Assembly: GCA_039105265.1 (NCBI GenBank)
Contig: JAPFFF010000038.1
Span: 682,001-746,000 of the forward strand
Direction: 5' to 3'
Source of the DNA: Tritrichomonas musculus
Taxonomy: Eukaryota > Parabasalia > Tritrichomonadida > Tritrichomonadidae
DNA length: 64,000 nucleotides
Shown: positions 27,139 through 38,100 of the stretch, in pieces
How positions within the stretch are numbered: the stretch's first letter is position 1
Layout: each line of letters starts with the position of its first letter
Notes under the pieces: model-generated
What the model saw: the letters and a program-made list of their open reading frames with translations, nothing else
Database searches by the model: none
Told to the model about the DNA's origin: nothing
Translations under genes and position numbers: made by a program

Positions 27139-28070
27139 TTTAGTTATAAACAATTAGTTTAGCAAATAATGACCATTTTTTAAATAACATTTTTTCTTTG
27201 TAATATTTTAAAATGTAAAATCAAGAAAAAAAAATTATATTATATTATTTTGAAAAATTTAGGATAATGAGTGATTTTTAATGAAATTTCATTAAAGATA
27301 GGATGTACAAAAAATAATTTATTGAAATATAAAAAAAATTTGTGTAAAATATAACTATAATTAATAAAACTAAATGATTTATAAAAATTGAAATTTTGAG
27401 ATATATATTCAATTTATTGTATGCTTTTTTTAAAAAAAAAAAAAAAATAATTATATTTTGAATGGTGATTAACCGTTGCATACAATTTACATCCACCAGT
27501 TTCATTGATAATAATATTGAATATCTTACAGTAAAAAATACCGATTACATATGGATGAAAGTATTACTTTTACCAAAATAATAAAATAATTCATCCATAA
27601 ATATTTTTTTTTATTAATTCATTGCTTTTTCTTTTTTTTTTATTTCATTGCTTTTTCTTTCGTTTTTTATTTGAACAATCAAAGGAAATTTTTTGAAAAA
27701 CAATCGGAATTTAATTGAGAAATTCAGAAATAAAAACTCAGTACGATATGCTTTTTTTATTAAATAAATTATTTTTGGGATTATATGAAAAAAGTCCGAT
27801 ATTCCTATTAATAATTTTAATGATTGAGCCCAAATTTTTTCAATGATATTATGAATCTAGAAAATAAAAAAAAATATTTTAATAAAAAAAAATTGTAATG
27901 TTTCTTAGTTTTACGTCGTATGTATTTACTGTGATTTTAGACCTTCGGTCTAAAACCCCAGTAACTCAAGAATTTAAAGCCATAACTTTAAACCCGAACA
28001 TATTATTTAATTTTACAACACCACTGATTCATCACCCCTTCATAAATTTCTTTCATAAATTTCATCCTCA
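27139..28070. other. Intergenic region between Myb gene and Maverick region
   Basis: AT-rich with homopolymer runs. There is a hairpin at 27935-27955 (TTTTAGACC, loop TTC, GGTCTAAAA). A 64-codon ORF at 27898-28092 has no recognisable features and is not called. Confidence 0.5.
27935..27955 (+). terminator. Perfect hairpin, 9-bp stem and 3-base loop
   Basis: TTTTAGACC-TTC-GGTCTAAAA. It is one of several GC-containing hairpins near or within element A. The role is unknown; terminator-like only by shape. Confidence 0.3.
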
Positions 28071-28602
28071 AATCTCAAAAGTCAAATATTGAAAACATAA
28101 ATTTTATACGTAAATGCAAAAATGCATTAATTGAGAAGTCATTCAATTCATAAAAATCGTTAGTAGCAAAAATGCAAAAATGCATTAATTGAGAAATCAT
28201 TCAAATCATAAAATTCGTTAGTAGCATTAATTGAGAAGTCATTCAATTCATAAAAATCGTTAGTAGCAAAAATGCAAAAATGCATTAATTGAATGAAAAA
28301 ATGCATTAATTGAATATGATTTTACGGTTATTATTTTAGAAATTTTTTCATAAAATTTTTTAAAATCCGTTATTTGCAAAAATGCATTAATTGAATACTC
28401 TCACAAATTATAAAATTTTTAAAAATCCGTTTTTTGCAAAAATGCATTAATTGAATACTCACATAAATCGAAAAAAATTTTTATAAATAAACGTTCACCA
28501 CAAATTATAAAATTATTTTATCATTTATTTTTATATCACATGTCTCAAAAAAAATAAATCTCAAAAGTCAAATATTGAAAACATAACTTTTATACGTAAA
28601 TG
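28071..28602. repeat. Repeat cluster upstream of element A: direct repeat pair and ATGCATTAATTGA motifs
   Basis: A 46-base sequence starting AATCTCAAAAGTCAAATATT occurs at about 28071 and again at about 28556. Between the copies lie about eight copies of AAAAATGCATTAATTGA with variable spacers, some inside a longer unit ending AAATCGTTAGTAGC. The cluster directly precedes the first gene of element A, so it may be the end or control region of that element. Confidence 0.8.
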
Positions 28603-28628
28603 ATTAAATTTATTTTAATATAAAGAAT

Positions 28629-30062
28629 ATGTCAAAATTAAATAGAAATAATTTTAGAGGTTTGAAACTTGATAAACTTAATAAATATATTGAATTAATT
28701 AATGAAAAACTTAACGTTACTCTTCATGAGTCGCCTTCATGGCAAGGTTCAGTTTCAAATTTAATGAAATTTTTAAATGAAAATAATTATATACAACATG
28801 AAGGTTTGAGAATAAATGATAAATCAATTTCAAATTTTATTTCTAGATTAAATAATTTTCAAAACAAAAACGATAATTTAAATTTTTTACCAATTAATAA
28901 AATGAATAAATCGAAAATTCCGCAATTAATAAATAATGTTTCTCAATTAAACCAAATGCGGGATCAATCATACGCTAGCTTGGCAGAAAATAACATTAAT
29001 AAGAAAGACTTAACGAAAGCATTAACTGATATGGCGTTTTATCGTGAAAGAATGGAGGCAATTAAACCAACGAAAAAGGCTAAACAAAATAAATACGGTA
29101 ATGTTGGTATGGATGACTTAATTAATGTTGTGGCTAAATTAAATCAAGATGTTAAACAAATTCGAGACGCTCAAAGTGTTGTAAGTGCGAATGAATGGAT
29201 TAATCGACATGGATATAATGATTTATATGAAGCCACTGGCAAAGATTTAGATGGTGACGGAATTCCTGAAGTCGTCGTACAAACAAAAGAAGGTAAAAAG
29301 CCTGTAATAGTTAATGGATTTACAACCGTTCCGTCATTATTCCCATATCGCAATGCTTATTATAAAACTTACCCATCTGTGGACCAACGTAAAGAAGCTC
29401 ATAAACAAGGTATAAACTTAAGAGGATTTATTAATAATATATATCATCCTGAATTTGATGAAACAGGGCGTACAGTCACTAATTATGCGGGTGAAAGTTG
29501 GCAAGACTTTGAAACAAAATTAAAAGCTGCTGGTATCGATGAAAAGCACTTAATCAAACCAAAGAAACGTTCAACTTATCAGGCATTTGTTGGTAAGTGT
29601 ATCTCTCCAATTTATCAAGGTATCAAATACCTCAACGGTGTAAAATTACCATTCACACTTACACAAATGGCAACGGTTATATGGAATCAATTTGCTTTAC
29701 TTCCTGCAATGGTTTATGTTTATGGTGAAAGTGTTATGAATGTTAATGAGGATCAATGGAAGAATTTAAGAGGAAAGAAAGCAGTTAAAGAAGCTATTGA
29801 GTTCATAGTTCACGATTATTTAATTAATCCTGTAAAAATTGCTGATTTTGTACCTACTGCATGTGAAATGTGTAATAAATCCGGACTACCAGTTAACCCT
29901 GAACATATTCCATTAGTTGCTAAAGCAACAATTGCAATAATACTCCAAGGAATAAATGCATTACCTCCAAATCCAAGTGATTTTAATAAATGGTTTGATG
30001 CTAATGTTCAATCACAAGTACAAGCATTACAAACATCAGCAATCGTAGAAGAACCTGAATAA
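28629..30062 (+). CDS. Element A protein of unknown function (477 aa)
   Basis: The first gene of element A. The N-terminal half (1-200) is helical and charged (MSKLNRNNFRGLKLDKLNKY) with a coiled-coil-like stretch near 105-180. A DLDGDGIPEVVVQ motif near 205-217 resembles a Ca-binding-loop/FG-GAP-type turn, and the C-terminal half is more globular and hydrophobic (near 310-370: YQAFVGKCISPIYQGIKY, TQMATVIWNQFALLPAM). No family recognised. Position beside the ATPase and capsid genes suggests a virion component (inference). Confidence 0.7.
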   Translation: MSKLNRNNFRGLKLDKLNKYIELINEKLNVTLHESPSWQGSVSNLMKFLNENNYIQHEGLRINDKSISNFISRLNNFQNKNDNLNFLPINKMNKSKIPQLINNVSQLNQMRDQSYASLAENNINKKDLTKALTDMAFYRERMEAIKPTKKAKQNKYGNVGMDDLINVVAKLNQDVKQIRDAQSVVSANEWINRHGYNDLYEATGKDLDGDGIPEVVVQTKEGKKPVIVNGFTTVPSLFPYRNAYYKTYPSVDQRKEAHKQGINLRGFINNIYHPEFDETGRTVTNYAGESWQDFETKLKAAGIDEKHLIKPKKRSTYQAFVGKCISPIYQGIKYLNGVKLPFTLTQMATVIWNQFALLPAMVYVYGESVMNVNEDQWKNLRGKKAVKEAIEFIVHDYLINPVKIADFVPTACEMCNKSGLPVNPEHIPLVAKATIAIILQGINALPPNPSDFNKWFDANVQSQVQALQTSAIVEEPE

Positions 30063-30169
30063 TAAATTTTAAGAAATGTGTTAATATCTAATTTCAGTTA
30101 ATGATTAATAAACATAAAAATATATTTTTATCAATAATTAAAATAAACTTTTACATTAATACATAGAAA

Positions 30170-31003
30170 ATGAACACATCATTAGAGAATATGGTTAAAA
30201 CGCACGTTATGAATACGTTGAAAACCTATACTATGAATAAAAATGAAAGCCTAATTTCTGAAATACACCCTGAGGTTAATATTAGGTTAAATAGTGTTAA
30301 CGTCATAGTTGGTAAGCAATCATCAGGAAAGACTGTGATAGCATTAAAGGAAATCATCAAATTAGGTGTATTAAACACTCATCACTTATTTATCTACGTT
30401 ACAAAAGACGGTCAAGAATCAGATAAGACATTTTAATCATTAAAGCCACTTCTTATGATTCCATATATTATAATTAGTGAACAAGAAGCTGTTGAATTTA
30501 TGAAGGATTTAATCTCAGCAAAGAATTTATATAATCTTATCAAACGGGAAAACTTGCAGGATAAAATAGATGATCAACAAAAAGAGGATATGTTTAAAAT
30601 GCTTGCCGTTTCTGATTTCAACCGAGAAGTATTGCATACAATCGTTTTATTCGATGATATCTCAAATAGTAAACTCTTTTCTTCAGAAGAATCTTATTTT
30701 AGCCAATTAATACGTAGATGTAGACATATAAATTTTTCATTCCTCCTTTTAATTCAAGGCTGGAAAGGATTAAAACCTCATGTTAAAAATGAAATATCAA
30801 CATTATTTATATTTCCATGTTTCAATAAACAACAATTACGTTATATTTATTCACAATCAGCATCTAATTTATCATTTGACGAATTTTATGAAATGTATTC
30901 AAAAATATTGAAACGAAAAACTGAAGATTGTGAAAGTCATCCATATATGATCATTCAAGTTGTCGATGGTGGTAATACATCAATAGAACTTGACGATTCC
31001 TGA
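30170..31003 (+). pseudogene. Packaging ATPase of element A (fossil, about one break)
   Basis: The region encodes a FtsK/HerA-type genome-packaging ATPase like those of Polintons: a Walker A motif (VGKQSSGKT) in the N-terminal part and a Walker B-like strand (TIVLFDDISNSK) in the C-terminal part. It is the counterpart of the ATPase at 58676-59542. In related virus-like elements this ATPase drives DNA into the capsid. It appears broken once. Confidence 0.75.
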
Positions 31004-31314
31004 AGAAATGATATAATTTTATTTACTGTATTTCTGATTTCATTTATTTCATTCCTTAATTCTTCAATGGCATCCGTCCTGGGCGAAGCCTTACTAACTA
31101 TCTCTTTTTCCTCTTTTTCAACCCATTTCTTTAACATCAACACACCCTTTATTTTTGTAATTCTATACCCATCGATTTTATACATTTTGTTTAATTTATG
31201 AGTCGTTAACTTATCCACTTCTTCCTTATTCTTTGAATACCATAAATTAAATTCATCGACTGTTTTAAATTCTTTTAAATAGTTTTTAATTGGTTCAATA
31301 ACTTTTAAATCCAT
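30955..31314 (-). CDS. Small element A protein (119 aa), unknown
   Basis: Begins MDLKVIEPIKNYLKEFKTVD. It is Lys/Glu-rich and helical, with a coiled-coil-like segment near 85-108 (AIEELRNEINEIRNTVNKI) and a Ser/Pro tail. It is transcribed against the ATPase and overlaps its 3' end by 49 bases. No family recognised. Confidence 0.5.
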   Translation of the reverse strand: MDLKVIEPIKNYLKEFKTVDEFNLWYSKNKEEVDKLTTHKLNKMYKIDGYRITKIKGVLMLKKWVEKEEKEIVSKASPRTDAIEELRNEINEIRNTVNKIISFLQESSSSIDVLPPSTT

Positions 31315-31384
31315 GAATTATGAAATAATTCTGATCAAAGATCTTTAATTAAAAACAAAAATAAAAATTTTTAATTAATAATAA

Positions 31385-31528
31385 ATGAGTTTATCAGAAA
31401 TTTTTCTTGGTTGTTTAGCAATTATTGAACTCGCTAATTTACTCATTCGCATTGTGAAACTTTCCCCAACATTAAACGATAAACCACCTGAATTAACTGA
31501 TGAAATGAGGAAACGACTTTACTCATGA
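31385..31528 (+). CDS. Small membrane-like protein of element A (47 aa)
   Basis: MSLSEIFLGCLAIIELANLL starts a single hydrophobic helix (residues 4-26), followed by a polar tail ending RKRLYS. The length and single helix suggest a small membrane protein. It lies between two opposed small genes and is preceded by an ATAATAAATG start context like its neighbours. Confidence 0.45.
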   Translation: MSLSEIFLGCLAIIELANLLIRIVKLSPTLNDKPPELTDEMRKRLYS

Positions 31529-31535
31529 TTTATTT

Positions 31536-31856
31536 TTATTCCTTCAGTAATGGAATATCAAACCTTCTAATACCTGCACCATTTGCGCCTACAATTCTTC
31601 GAGCTCCTGCACCGTTCGCACCTAACGCGTTAACGTTTCCACCTTTATAATTAATTCTGTCATTTAATTTACTCACACCATTTCCGATTGTATTTATTAC
31701 CTCACCAGCACTTCCACCTATTAAATCACCAGCTTGTCCTATCAATGGTGCAAATCTACCAACTGTTTCAACTGCTTTCTTTACTTTTGGAACTATTTTG
31801 CCAATTATGTTTTTAGCTCCGTTCACAATATTTTTAAACCAACTTCCAAATGCCAT
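31536..31856 (-). CDS. Gly/Ala-rich amphipathic protein of element A (106 aa), pVI-like candidate
   Basis: The N terminus MAFGSWFKNIVNGAKNIIGK forms a basic amphipathic helix, followed by helical and then Gly/Ala/Asn repeats (ALGANGAGARRIVGANGAGI). In adenoviruses and some Polintons a small capsid protein with an N-terminal amphipathic helix lyses membranes. This ORF and the one at 58203-58658 hold similar positions between capsid and ATPase genes. The assignment is inference from composition and position. Confidence 0.5.
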   Translation of the reverse strand: MAFGSWFKNIVNGAKNIIGKIVPKVKKAVETVGRFAPLIGQAGDLIGGSAGEVINTIGNGVSKLNDRINYKGGNVNALGANGAGARRIVGANGAGIRRFDIPLLKE

Positions 31857-31970
31857 ATTTTCATTAATGTAAAAAATTTATTTTTCATTTCTTAATTCAT
31901 TTATTTTTTCAAAACTTTAAAATTCTTTTCTTTATTAACTTATTATTTAAAATTTTTTTCAATATATAAA

Positions 31971-33644
31971 ATGACATACTTAAACGCTCAGACGAAAAAT
32001 TTAGGTAATGATGAAGGAGATGTTCTCTCATTCTTTCAAAACAAACTTAGAAATTTAATTCAACGAAATGGTGGTGATAATTCATTTTCATGGATTATGG
32101 AAGAATTCAAAGATAAAGATGCACCACTTCCAGTTGGTACCAAAACACGTATAAAACTTACTCATTCAGGACATACAATTTCACAAATTGAAAAATCATT
32201 TACAACAGTTCTTTTAGATTTTCAATTAAAACTTTCTGATAAAATTGATGTTTCAGCAGATACTAACGGATTAATGAAAATATTTGTTGGTTTCAAAAAT
32301 GCTGTTGAATTTTATGAAGACTGTAGATTTTGGGTTAATGGAAAACTTTTAGATACATACAGACAAGATGAATTACAGCGTGAATCATTCGCTTACAATT
32401 CAATTAAACCACGAGATGCAAAGGCAACTTCTAAATTCTCTCATTCAACATGGGAAAATGTAAGTCAATATTCACCATCTATATGTGGATGTTACATTGA
32501 TTTAAAGGATATAGCAGATGGTCAACCACACACATTCACCATAGAGTTAACGATACCATTTATTGACCAACTCGCACTTCAAGCATGGCAACTTTACCCC
32601 AACGCAATTTGTGGTGAAATTGAAGAAGAAGTTAAAACCTCATTACGTGCAATGGTTTGGTGTCAAGTTAATCCAAACGTTGTTAAAGAAACTTTACAAT
32701 TCCTTGAAGATAAACCAATTGATGAAGAAATGCCAGCTGTCGTTCCAATTACTCGTAAATTCACACAAGTAGGTAATCCATCAAATATAGTCATCGAATA
32801 TAAAGCTGGTGCAAATTCAGAACCTGCTGATGGATCATTAAAAGTTACTGTTGGTGCAGATGCTAACGGTATTGATATGAAAGTTGGCAAAATTGTTTTA
32901 CAAGTTTTAGGTGGTACCATTCAATTAGGACGTTCAAATCTTGCAGGTTTTGGTCTCAAACCTGGAGTGTATCAAGGACTCGTTAATGAATTACGCACTC
33001 CTTTATTAGTTCCATCTCAAGAATTAACACGTGAAATATTTGAAGGTAGCGCCAAAGTTAATGGTTTAGAAATTTCAAAATCAATCCCTCTCAAAAATGC
33101 TACTAATATTACGATGATGTTTCCACGTACTCCAGGAGATATTACATGTTTTGAAAATATCATGTATCAAAATGTTCAATTGGTCGTTAATAAGAGAACT
33201 TATCCAGACACTGAATTCAGAAGTACATGTTCAGCCAGATTTTACCAACATCAATTAATCGCTAATGAATTAGATGGTTCACTTGAAGCTACTCAAGAAT
33301 TTGAAGATTCATTTACTCAACCATTAAATGATCCAGTAACTGGTAAACGTTATACAAACTGCAGAAGTGATGGAACAAGTTTTGGTATTAACTTCCAGCT
33401 TGAACGTTCAAACGCTGGTTATGTATTTGATGGAATCGATACTGGTAATAATTCAGTAACTGTCACTTTCCGAGGTCAACCATTATACAGAGGTGATGAT
33501 GATACATATTTCATTCCTGATTTAGAACATAAAGAACAACACCCGCCGAGCCCCGAGGCATGGATATGTAGCGATACATACTTTACTTGGTCTGTTAATG
33601 GTGTTGAATATTTCCCTAAAGGTGTTCCATTCGGTTATGAATAA
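31971..33644 (+). CDS. Major capsid protein candidate, element A (557 aa)
   Basis: Length (557), beta-rich composition and position after the packaging ATPase match Polinton double-jelly-roll major capsid proteins. The counterpart in element B (55904-57586) is 560 residues. Features include FTTVLLDFQLKLSDKID, an FVGFKNAVEFYEDCRFWVNG region echoed by VWFGFKDARDAVEKYEIVAN in the B protein, and a later ELTIPFIDQLAL strand. Sequence divergence between the two is large, so the elements are distinct lineages. The ATG follows TCAATATATAAA. Confidence 0.7.
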   Translation: MTYLNAQTKNLGNDEGDVLSFFQNKLRNLIQRNGGDNSFSWIMEEFKDKDAPLPVGTKTRIKLTHSGHTISQIEKSFTTVLLDFQLKLSDKIDVSADTNGLMKIFVGFKNAVEFYEDCRFWVNGKLLDTYRQDELQRESFAYNSIKPRDAKATSKFSHSTWENVSQYSPSICGCYIDLKDIADGQPHTFTIELTIPFIDQLALQAWQLYPNAICGEIEEEVKTSLRAMVWCQVNPNVVKETLQFLEDKPIDEEMPAVVPITRKFTQVGNPSNIVIEYKAGANSEPADGSLKVTVGADANGIDMKVGKIVLQVLGGTIQLGRSNLAGFGLKPGVYQGLVNELRTPLLVPSQELTREIFEGSAKVNGLEISKSIPLKNATNITMMFPRTPGDITCFENIMYQNVQLVVNKRTYPDTEFRSTCSARFYQHQLIANELDGSLEATQEFEDSFTQPLNDPVTGKRYTNCRSDGTSFGINFQLERSNAGYVFDGIDTGNNSVTVTFRGQPLYRGDDDTYFIPDLEHKEQHPPSPEAWICSDTYFTWSVNGVEYFPKGVPFGYE

Positions 33645-33745
33645 ATTAACTTTTAAATTAATTTAATTATTTTTCATTTCAAACTTTTTCAAAAATTTTT
33701 AAATTAGTTTAAAATTAATTTTTCAAATTTTTTATTTCTATATAA

Positions 33746-34243
33746 ATGAGTGAATACATCAACATTAATAAGTTATTTGAAAAACTTCCTGAATCAGAAC
33801 TTAAAGCTGTTCAAGTATATTTTGATGACTTCATAACTGATAAATTCTATAAATACAAAATGAACGTAAAGATATTATTTCTTTCATTAGTTTATAAAAA
33901 TAATACCCAAAATGTCATGACATATAAAGAATTTAGAGAGTTATTCCCTGAGTGTGAATGGTTAACTATTCCTAAACGTGCCTGGGCTCTGCCCGGGGTG
34001 CAAAGCACCCTCGGTGCCTTAACGTCAGGATCACAAATACGATTAATGAAAGCTTATATTAAAGCTGATAGAATAAATTATAAAACGACATTTTATCATG
34101 AATGTGTAGTAAAAGAATGTGAAAACCAAAATAAACTTAATGAATTCATTAAAAATAGGTCTGAGGCTAAAGTTCAAATTGTAAATGAATTATCCGAAAA
34201 ATGTAACATTAATGATGAAGAAATAGACCCAGACTTGTTTTAA
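33746..34243 (+). CDS. Element A protein, unknown (165 aa)
   Basis: Begins MSEYININKLFEKLPESELK; largely helical, ending DEEIDPDLF. Near residues 75-95 a GC-rich patch encodes RAWALPGVQSTLGALTSGSQ and contains the inverted pair GGGTGC/GCACCC. That differs strikingly in base composition from the AT-rich rest of the gene and looks like a small in-frame insertion. No family recognised. Start context is CTATATAAATG. Confidence 0.6.
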   Translation: MSEYININKLFEKLPESELKAVQVYFDDFITDKFYKYKMNVKILFLSLVYKNNTQNVMTYKEFRELFPECEWLTIPKRAWALPGVQSTLGALTSGSQIRLMKAYIKADRINYKTTFYHECVVKECENQNKLNEFIKNRSEAKVQIVNELSEKCNINDEEIDPDLF

Positions 34244-34269
34244 ATTTATAAATTTTTATCCTAATATAA

Positions 34270-34620
34270 ATGAAGATTAATGATACAATTATTGATTTAT
34301 GGCTTAATGTAGTCATAAATGATGTCATTAGCAAAAATGCTATTTACGATCATATTTTCGACATCGTTTTCGATTTATATGATGAAATAACTAATGATAA
34401 AGAAATAAATCAAGAATGTTGCCAAAAATTAATTGCCATATGCGAGGAAACATTTGAAGTTAAAGTTAATGAATATGTTGATTTAATAAATGAAGGATTA
34501 ACAGAAGATATCAAGAAAAATGATTTCAAGCTTGATTCATTCATGTCCCAAAAAGCATATTCATTAATACCAATAATTAAAAACTATTTAATCGAAAATT
34601 ATGAAATTTTCTCGAAATAG
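34270..34620 (+). CDS. Element A protein, unknown (116 aa)
   Basis: Begins MKINDTIIDLWLNVVINDVI. It is acidic, helical and leucine/isoleucine-rich with several Cys. It lies 26 bases after the previous gene on the same strand, with the same TATAAATG start context. No family recognised. Confidence 0.5.
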   Translation: MKINDTIIDLWLNVVINDVISKNAIYDHIFDIVFDLYDEITNDKEINQECCQKLIAICEETFEVKVNEYVDLINEGLTEDIKKNDFKLDSFMSQKAYSLIPIIKNYLIENYEIFSK

Positions 34621-34703
34621 ACCCAGACGAATTCTAAAAGAATTCTGCAGCCAAAAGCTACATGTTTTAAATTTATATATTTTTTATTTTTATCAAATCA
34701 TAA

Positions 34704-35045
34704 ATGCATAAAACAACCAAAACTTACTTTATCACTCGTGACTATGAAAATAAATTTCCTCCTGAGTTCGTTAATTCTCGCAATGATAGATATATTTCAT
34801 TTCAATATTGCCGTGCTACATGTGATGGATATTTAGATGGCGAAACCGAACTGCACGCGTCATTTGTCCCTCGTGATGAATACTGTGATTCTCTCGTTTG
34901 GTATGCTAATTTAACGCCTCCAGACGACAACAGAAAATATAAATATACATTAAACCATGATAGATTTAAAGTGTGGTTTACTGATGCAAAAGGTAATGAA
35001 ATAATACCTGATAACTTCACATTATTCCTTAAATTTGAATATTGA
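34704..35045 (+). CDS. Small beta-rich protein of element A (113 aa)
   Basis: Begins MHKTTKTYFITRDYENKFPP and includes DRYISFQYCRATCDGYLDG and YKYTLNHDRFKVWFTD, alternating polar and aromatic residues typical of beta strands, and ends LFLKFEY. It could be a small jelly-roll or fibre-associated virion protein. The assignment is only by composition and place before the fibre module. Confidence 0.5.
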   Translation: MHKTTKTYFITRDYENKFPPEFVNSRNDRYISFQYCRATCDGYLDGETELHASFVPRDEYCDSLVWYANLTPPDDNRKYKYTLNHDRFKVWFTDAKGNEIIPDNFTLFLKFEY

Positions 35046-35114
35046 TTTTGCAACGCAAAATCTCTAAACTTCGTATACTAAAATATTTTATTTTTACAAA
35101 TAATAAATCAATAA

Positions 35115-38100
35115 ATGACTGCAATAATTACTAAACAAAATGCAAAAGATGGAGCATTCATCGGTGGTGGAGGTGGTATGCCCGATAAAGACTCAGAATT
35201 TAAAAACATTCATGTTCACAATGATGCAACAGTCGATGGAGACATAATAATGACTTCAACAAATCCTCAAAGTTTAACATTAAGACTTGCTGACATTGAC
35301 GCATCAGTTTCTTCATACAATCAACAAACCATGAAATTTACGGATGAATTAAACAATCATGAATCAAGAATTAAAACATTAGAAGATAAACAAGATGGTG
35401 ATGATGGTGACTTTTCATTTGAAGATGGTATATATGATTTCATCATTACTTCAGATAAATTAACGGAAAATTTAGATCAACCAGATTTAAACACATTATC
35501 AATCAAAACTGAATTTGGTGAATATATCGGTGATGTATTCGAAATAGAATTACCTGCATATATGAAATTACCAAAAGCAATTATAACTAAAACTTCTAAA
35601 GAAAACATGTTTAAAAATCCTATTGTTAACATTTCAAATGGAAATTATGAGTTAGTTTATCAAGAAGATGACGTTGGAGCAAAAATATATATGTCAAATA
35701 AAAAAGGTGATACACCATTAAATTTATATACATCTGGATTTATGAAAATCAATTATATCGCAAATCAAAAAACAAATGTTAGTTGTGACAAAGCTAATGA
35801 TTCAAATAAATTAATAAATCTTAAATGTAATACAATAGATGCAGACAATTGTTTTAAATTATATCGTTCACCATTACCAGACTTCTATGAAATGAAAGCT
35901 TACGGTGTAATAGATGATAAAACAAATCCTTTATATTATGCTGATTGGGGATATATTCCTGGTACTCCTGAATTTGAAGCATTAATTGAAGGTCAAACGT
36001 TTGAGTTTCACGATGAAGCATTCGGTACTGATTACAAAATGACTAAACAAGGTAATGAATGGGTAGGTACTAATTATAGTTTCAATATACCCCTGAAATT
36101 AACACGTAAAAATCCTGGTTCTCATGAAGTAGCCTTTATATGTATTGCTAAAAATGAAGCCAATAAAAAAGTATTACACACTTTCGCTGGTTATGATAAT
36201 CAAGGAAACCCATTTGAGTTATTAGTTAATAAAGGAATGTTAGCACCTAAAGATAACTGTAAAATTCAAACATATAAAGAAGATAATGATGCATGGAGGG
36301 TTTACATTTACCCCGTCAAAGATTTTGCTAATTGTACGTATTCAGCAACTTTAAACATTAATAATAAAACTTATGACTTCATTGTTGACTTCGAATATAA
36401 ATCATCGGGATTAAATAACTACAAACTACAATCCGACAATTATTTTGAATTACTTGAATATCATTATACTTCACCTTTGCAAGTCGGAAATCCTCCATAT
36501 GGTTTAATATTATATATGCCAAAAGATGATGAATTAATTTATACTATTGCTGATGTAAGTTATGAAAAAGGAATGAATACATTTGAATTCTTAGCTAATA
36601 CTGGATATTATACTGTTTCACCACGACCTGAAGCATGCACAACACTTTATACAAACTTTAACATTCAAACATCAGGAATTGTCATAGGTGAAAATATTGA
36701 ATCCCACGTATTCGTTTTAAATTCATTAGGTAACACAGTTGATATAGCAGTTAATCAAATATCAGCACTTCAAAATTATTGTGCAAAGTTAGAGAAAGAA
36801 ATTAATGATATGAAAAATAAAACTAATTGGTTTGATGTAGTTATGGATGTCGTACAAATTAGTAACTTTTGTTTTAACTTTGGCGGATTAATGAAAGTTG
36901 GTGCTGAAGGTATATTTGGTGCATTAAAATTAGCGTTTAGTAAAAATGCTGGATCAACTGTTAAAGAAGTTGCATATGTTGATGAAATAATTGATGATGG
37001 ATTAGTATTAGCACCTCATGAAGTAGTTGAAGAAAAACCTTATATTGAAACGGAAATTATAATTCCTGATGAAAGATTATGTTTTAAATATTACTGTGAA
37101 CATATTGAAACTAATTATAAAATTGATGTTTCATTTATGGTTGATGATATTGGCGAGATGTACCGAATTTACGAATATGAGTATAAGGAAAATGGAAGTA
37201 TTGAATGTTTGAACTCAGATGTTGCTGATATTTCAGCTATTAATTGCGAATTAGTTTATGAATTTCCATATCTTTTAATTTATGGAACAATTCAACCATC
37301 ATTTGTTAAACTCAAATACACCCCAGCAGCTAAAAACGATAATGAATTATTATTAGGTGAAACATTAACTAATAACCAATTATTAACAGCATCAGCAACT
37401 AAAAAATTGATTGAAAATCATAAAAATCATTTAAATGAATCATTCACGAATAAATTAAGTGAAACATTAAATAATTATGCAACTTTTCGATATGTTCAAG
37501 ACAATTATCCGTCGTACGCATATTTAAACGCAAACTTTAAAAATAACAATCAATTAACAAATGCATTAAATGCTTATGCATTAAAAACAGAATTAGCTGA
37601 AGCAATCCCAACAATACCAAATGATTTGGTTAATGAATCTGCACTGAGTACTGCATTGACAACAGCTTTGGAACCATATGTAACAAAAGAAGACATATTA
37701 TCAACCGAAAATATAACTCAAGAATTATCAATCACTACCTACTTCGTAAATGGAACAACAAATGATGAGGATAAAAGAACAAAGATTGTAAATTAGGATG
37801 GAGATTTATGTAAAATATTAAAGAAATCATCATTAATTGTTAAAGGTTCTTGTAATAATGATGATATTTCAGGAGAATATTTGTATGATAGTGAAGACTC
37901 GGAATATTATTATTACAAAAAAGGCGAAAATACTTTTTCTATATACTTTTTCTATTATGGTGGAACATTCAGATATAATGATAACTATGTTGTCGATCTA
38001 GAATCAGTATGTTATTCATACAGACCTGAAGTTTATGATGAATATTGTATCCCAAATATGAATCTCATAAAAAATAATTATGCTTTGAAAACGGATATGA

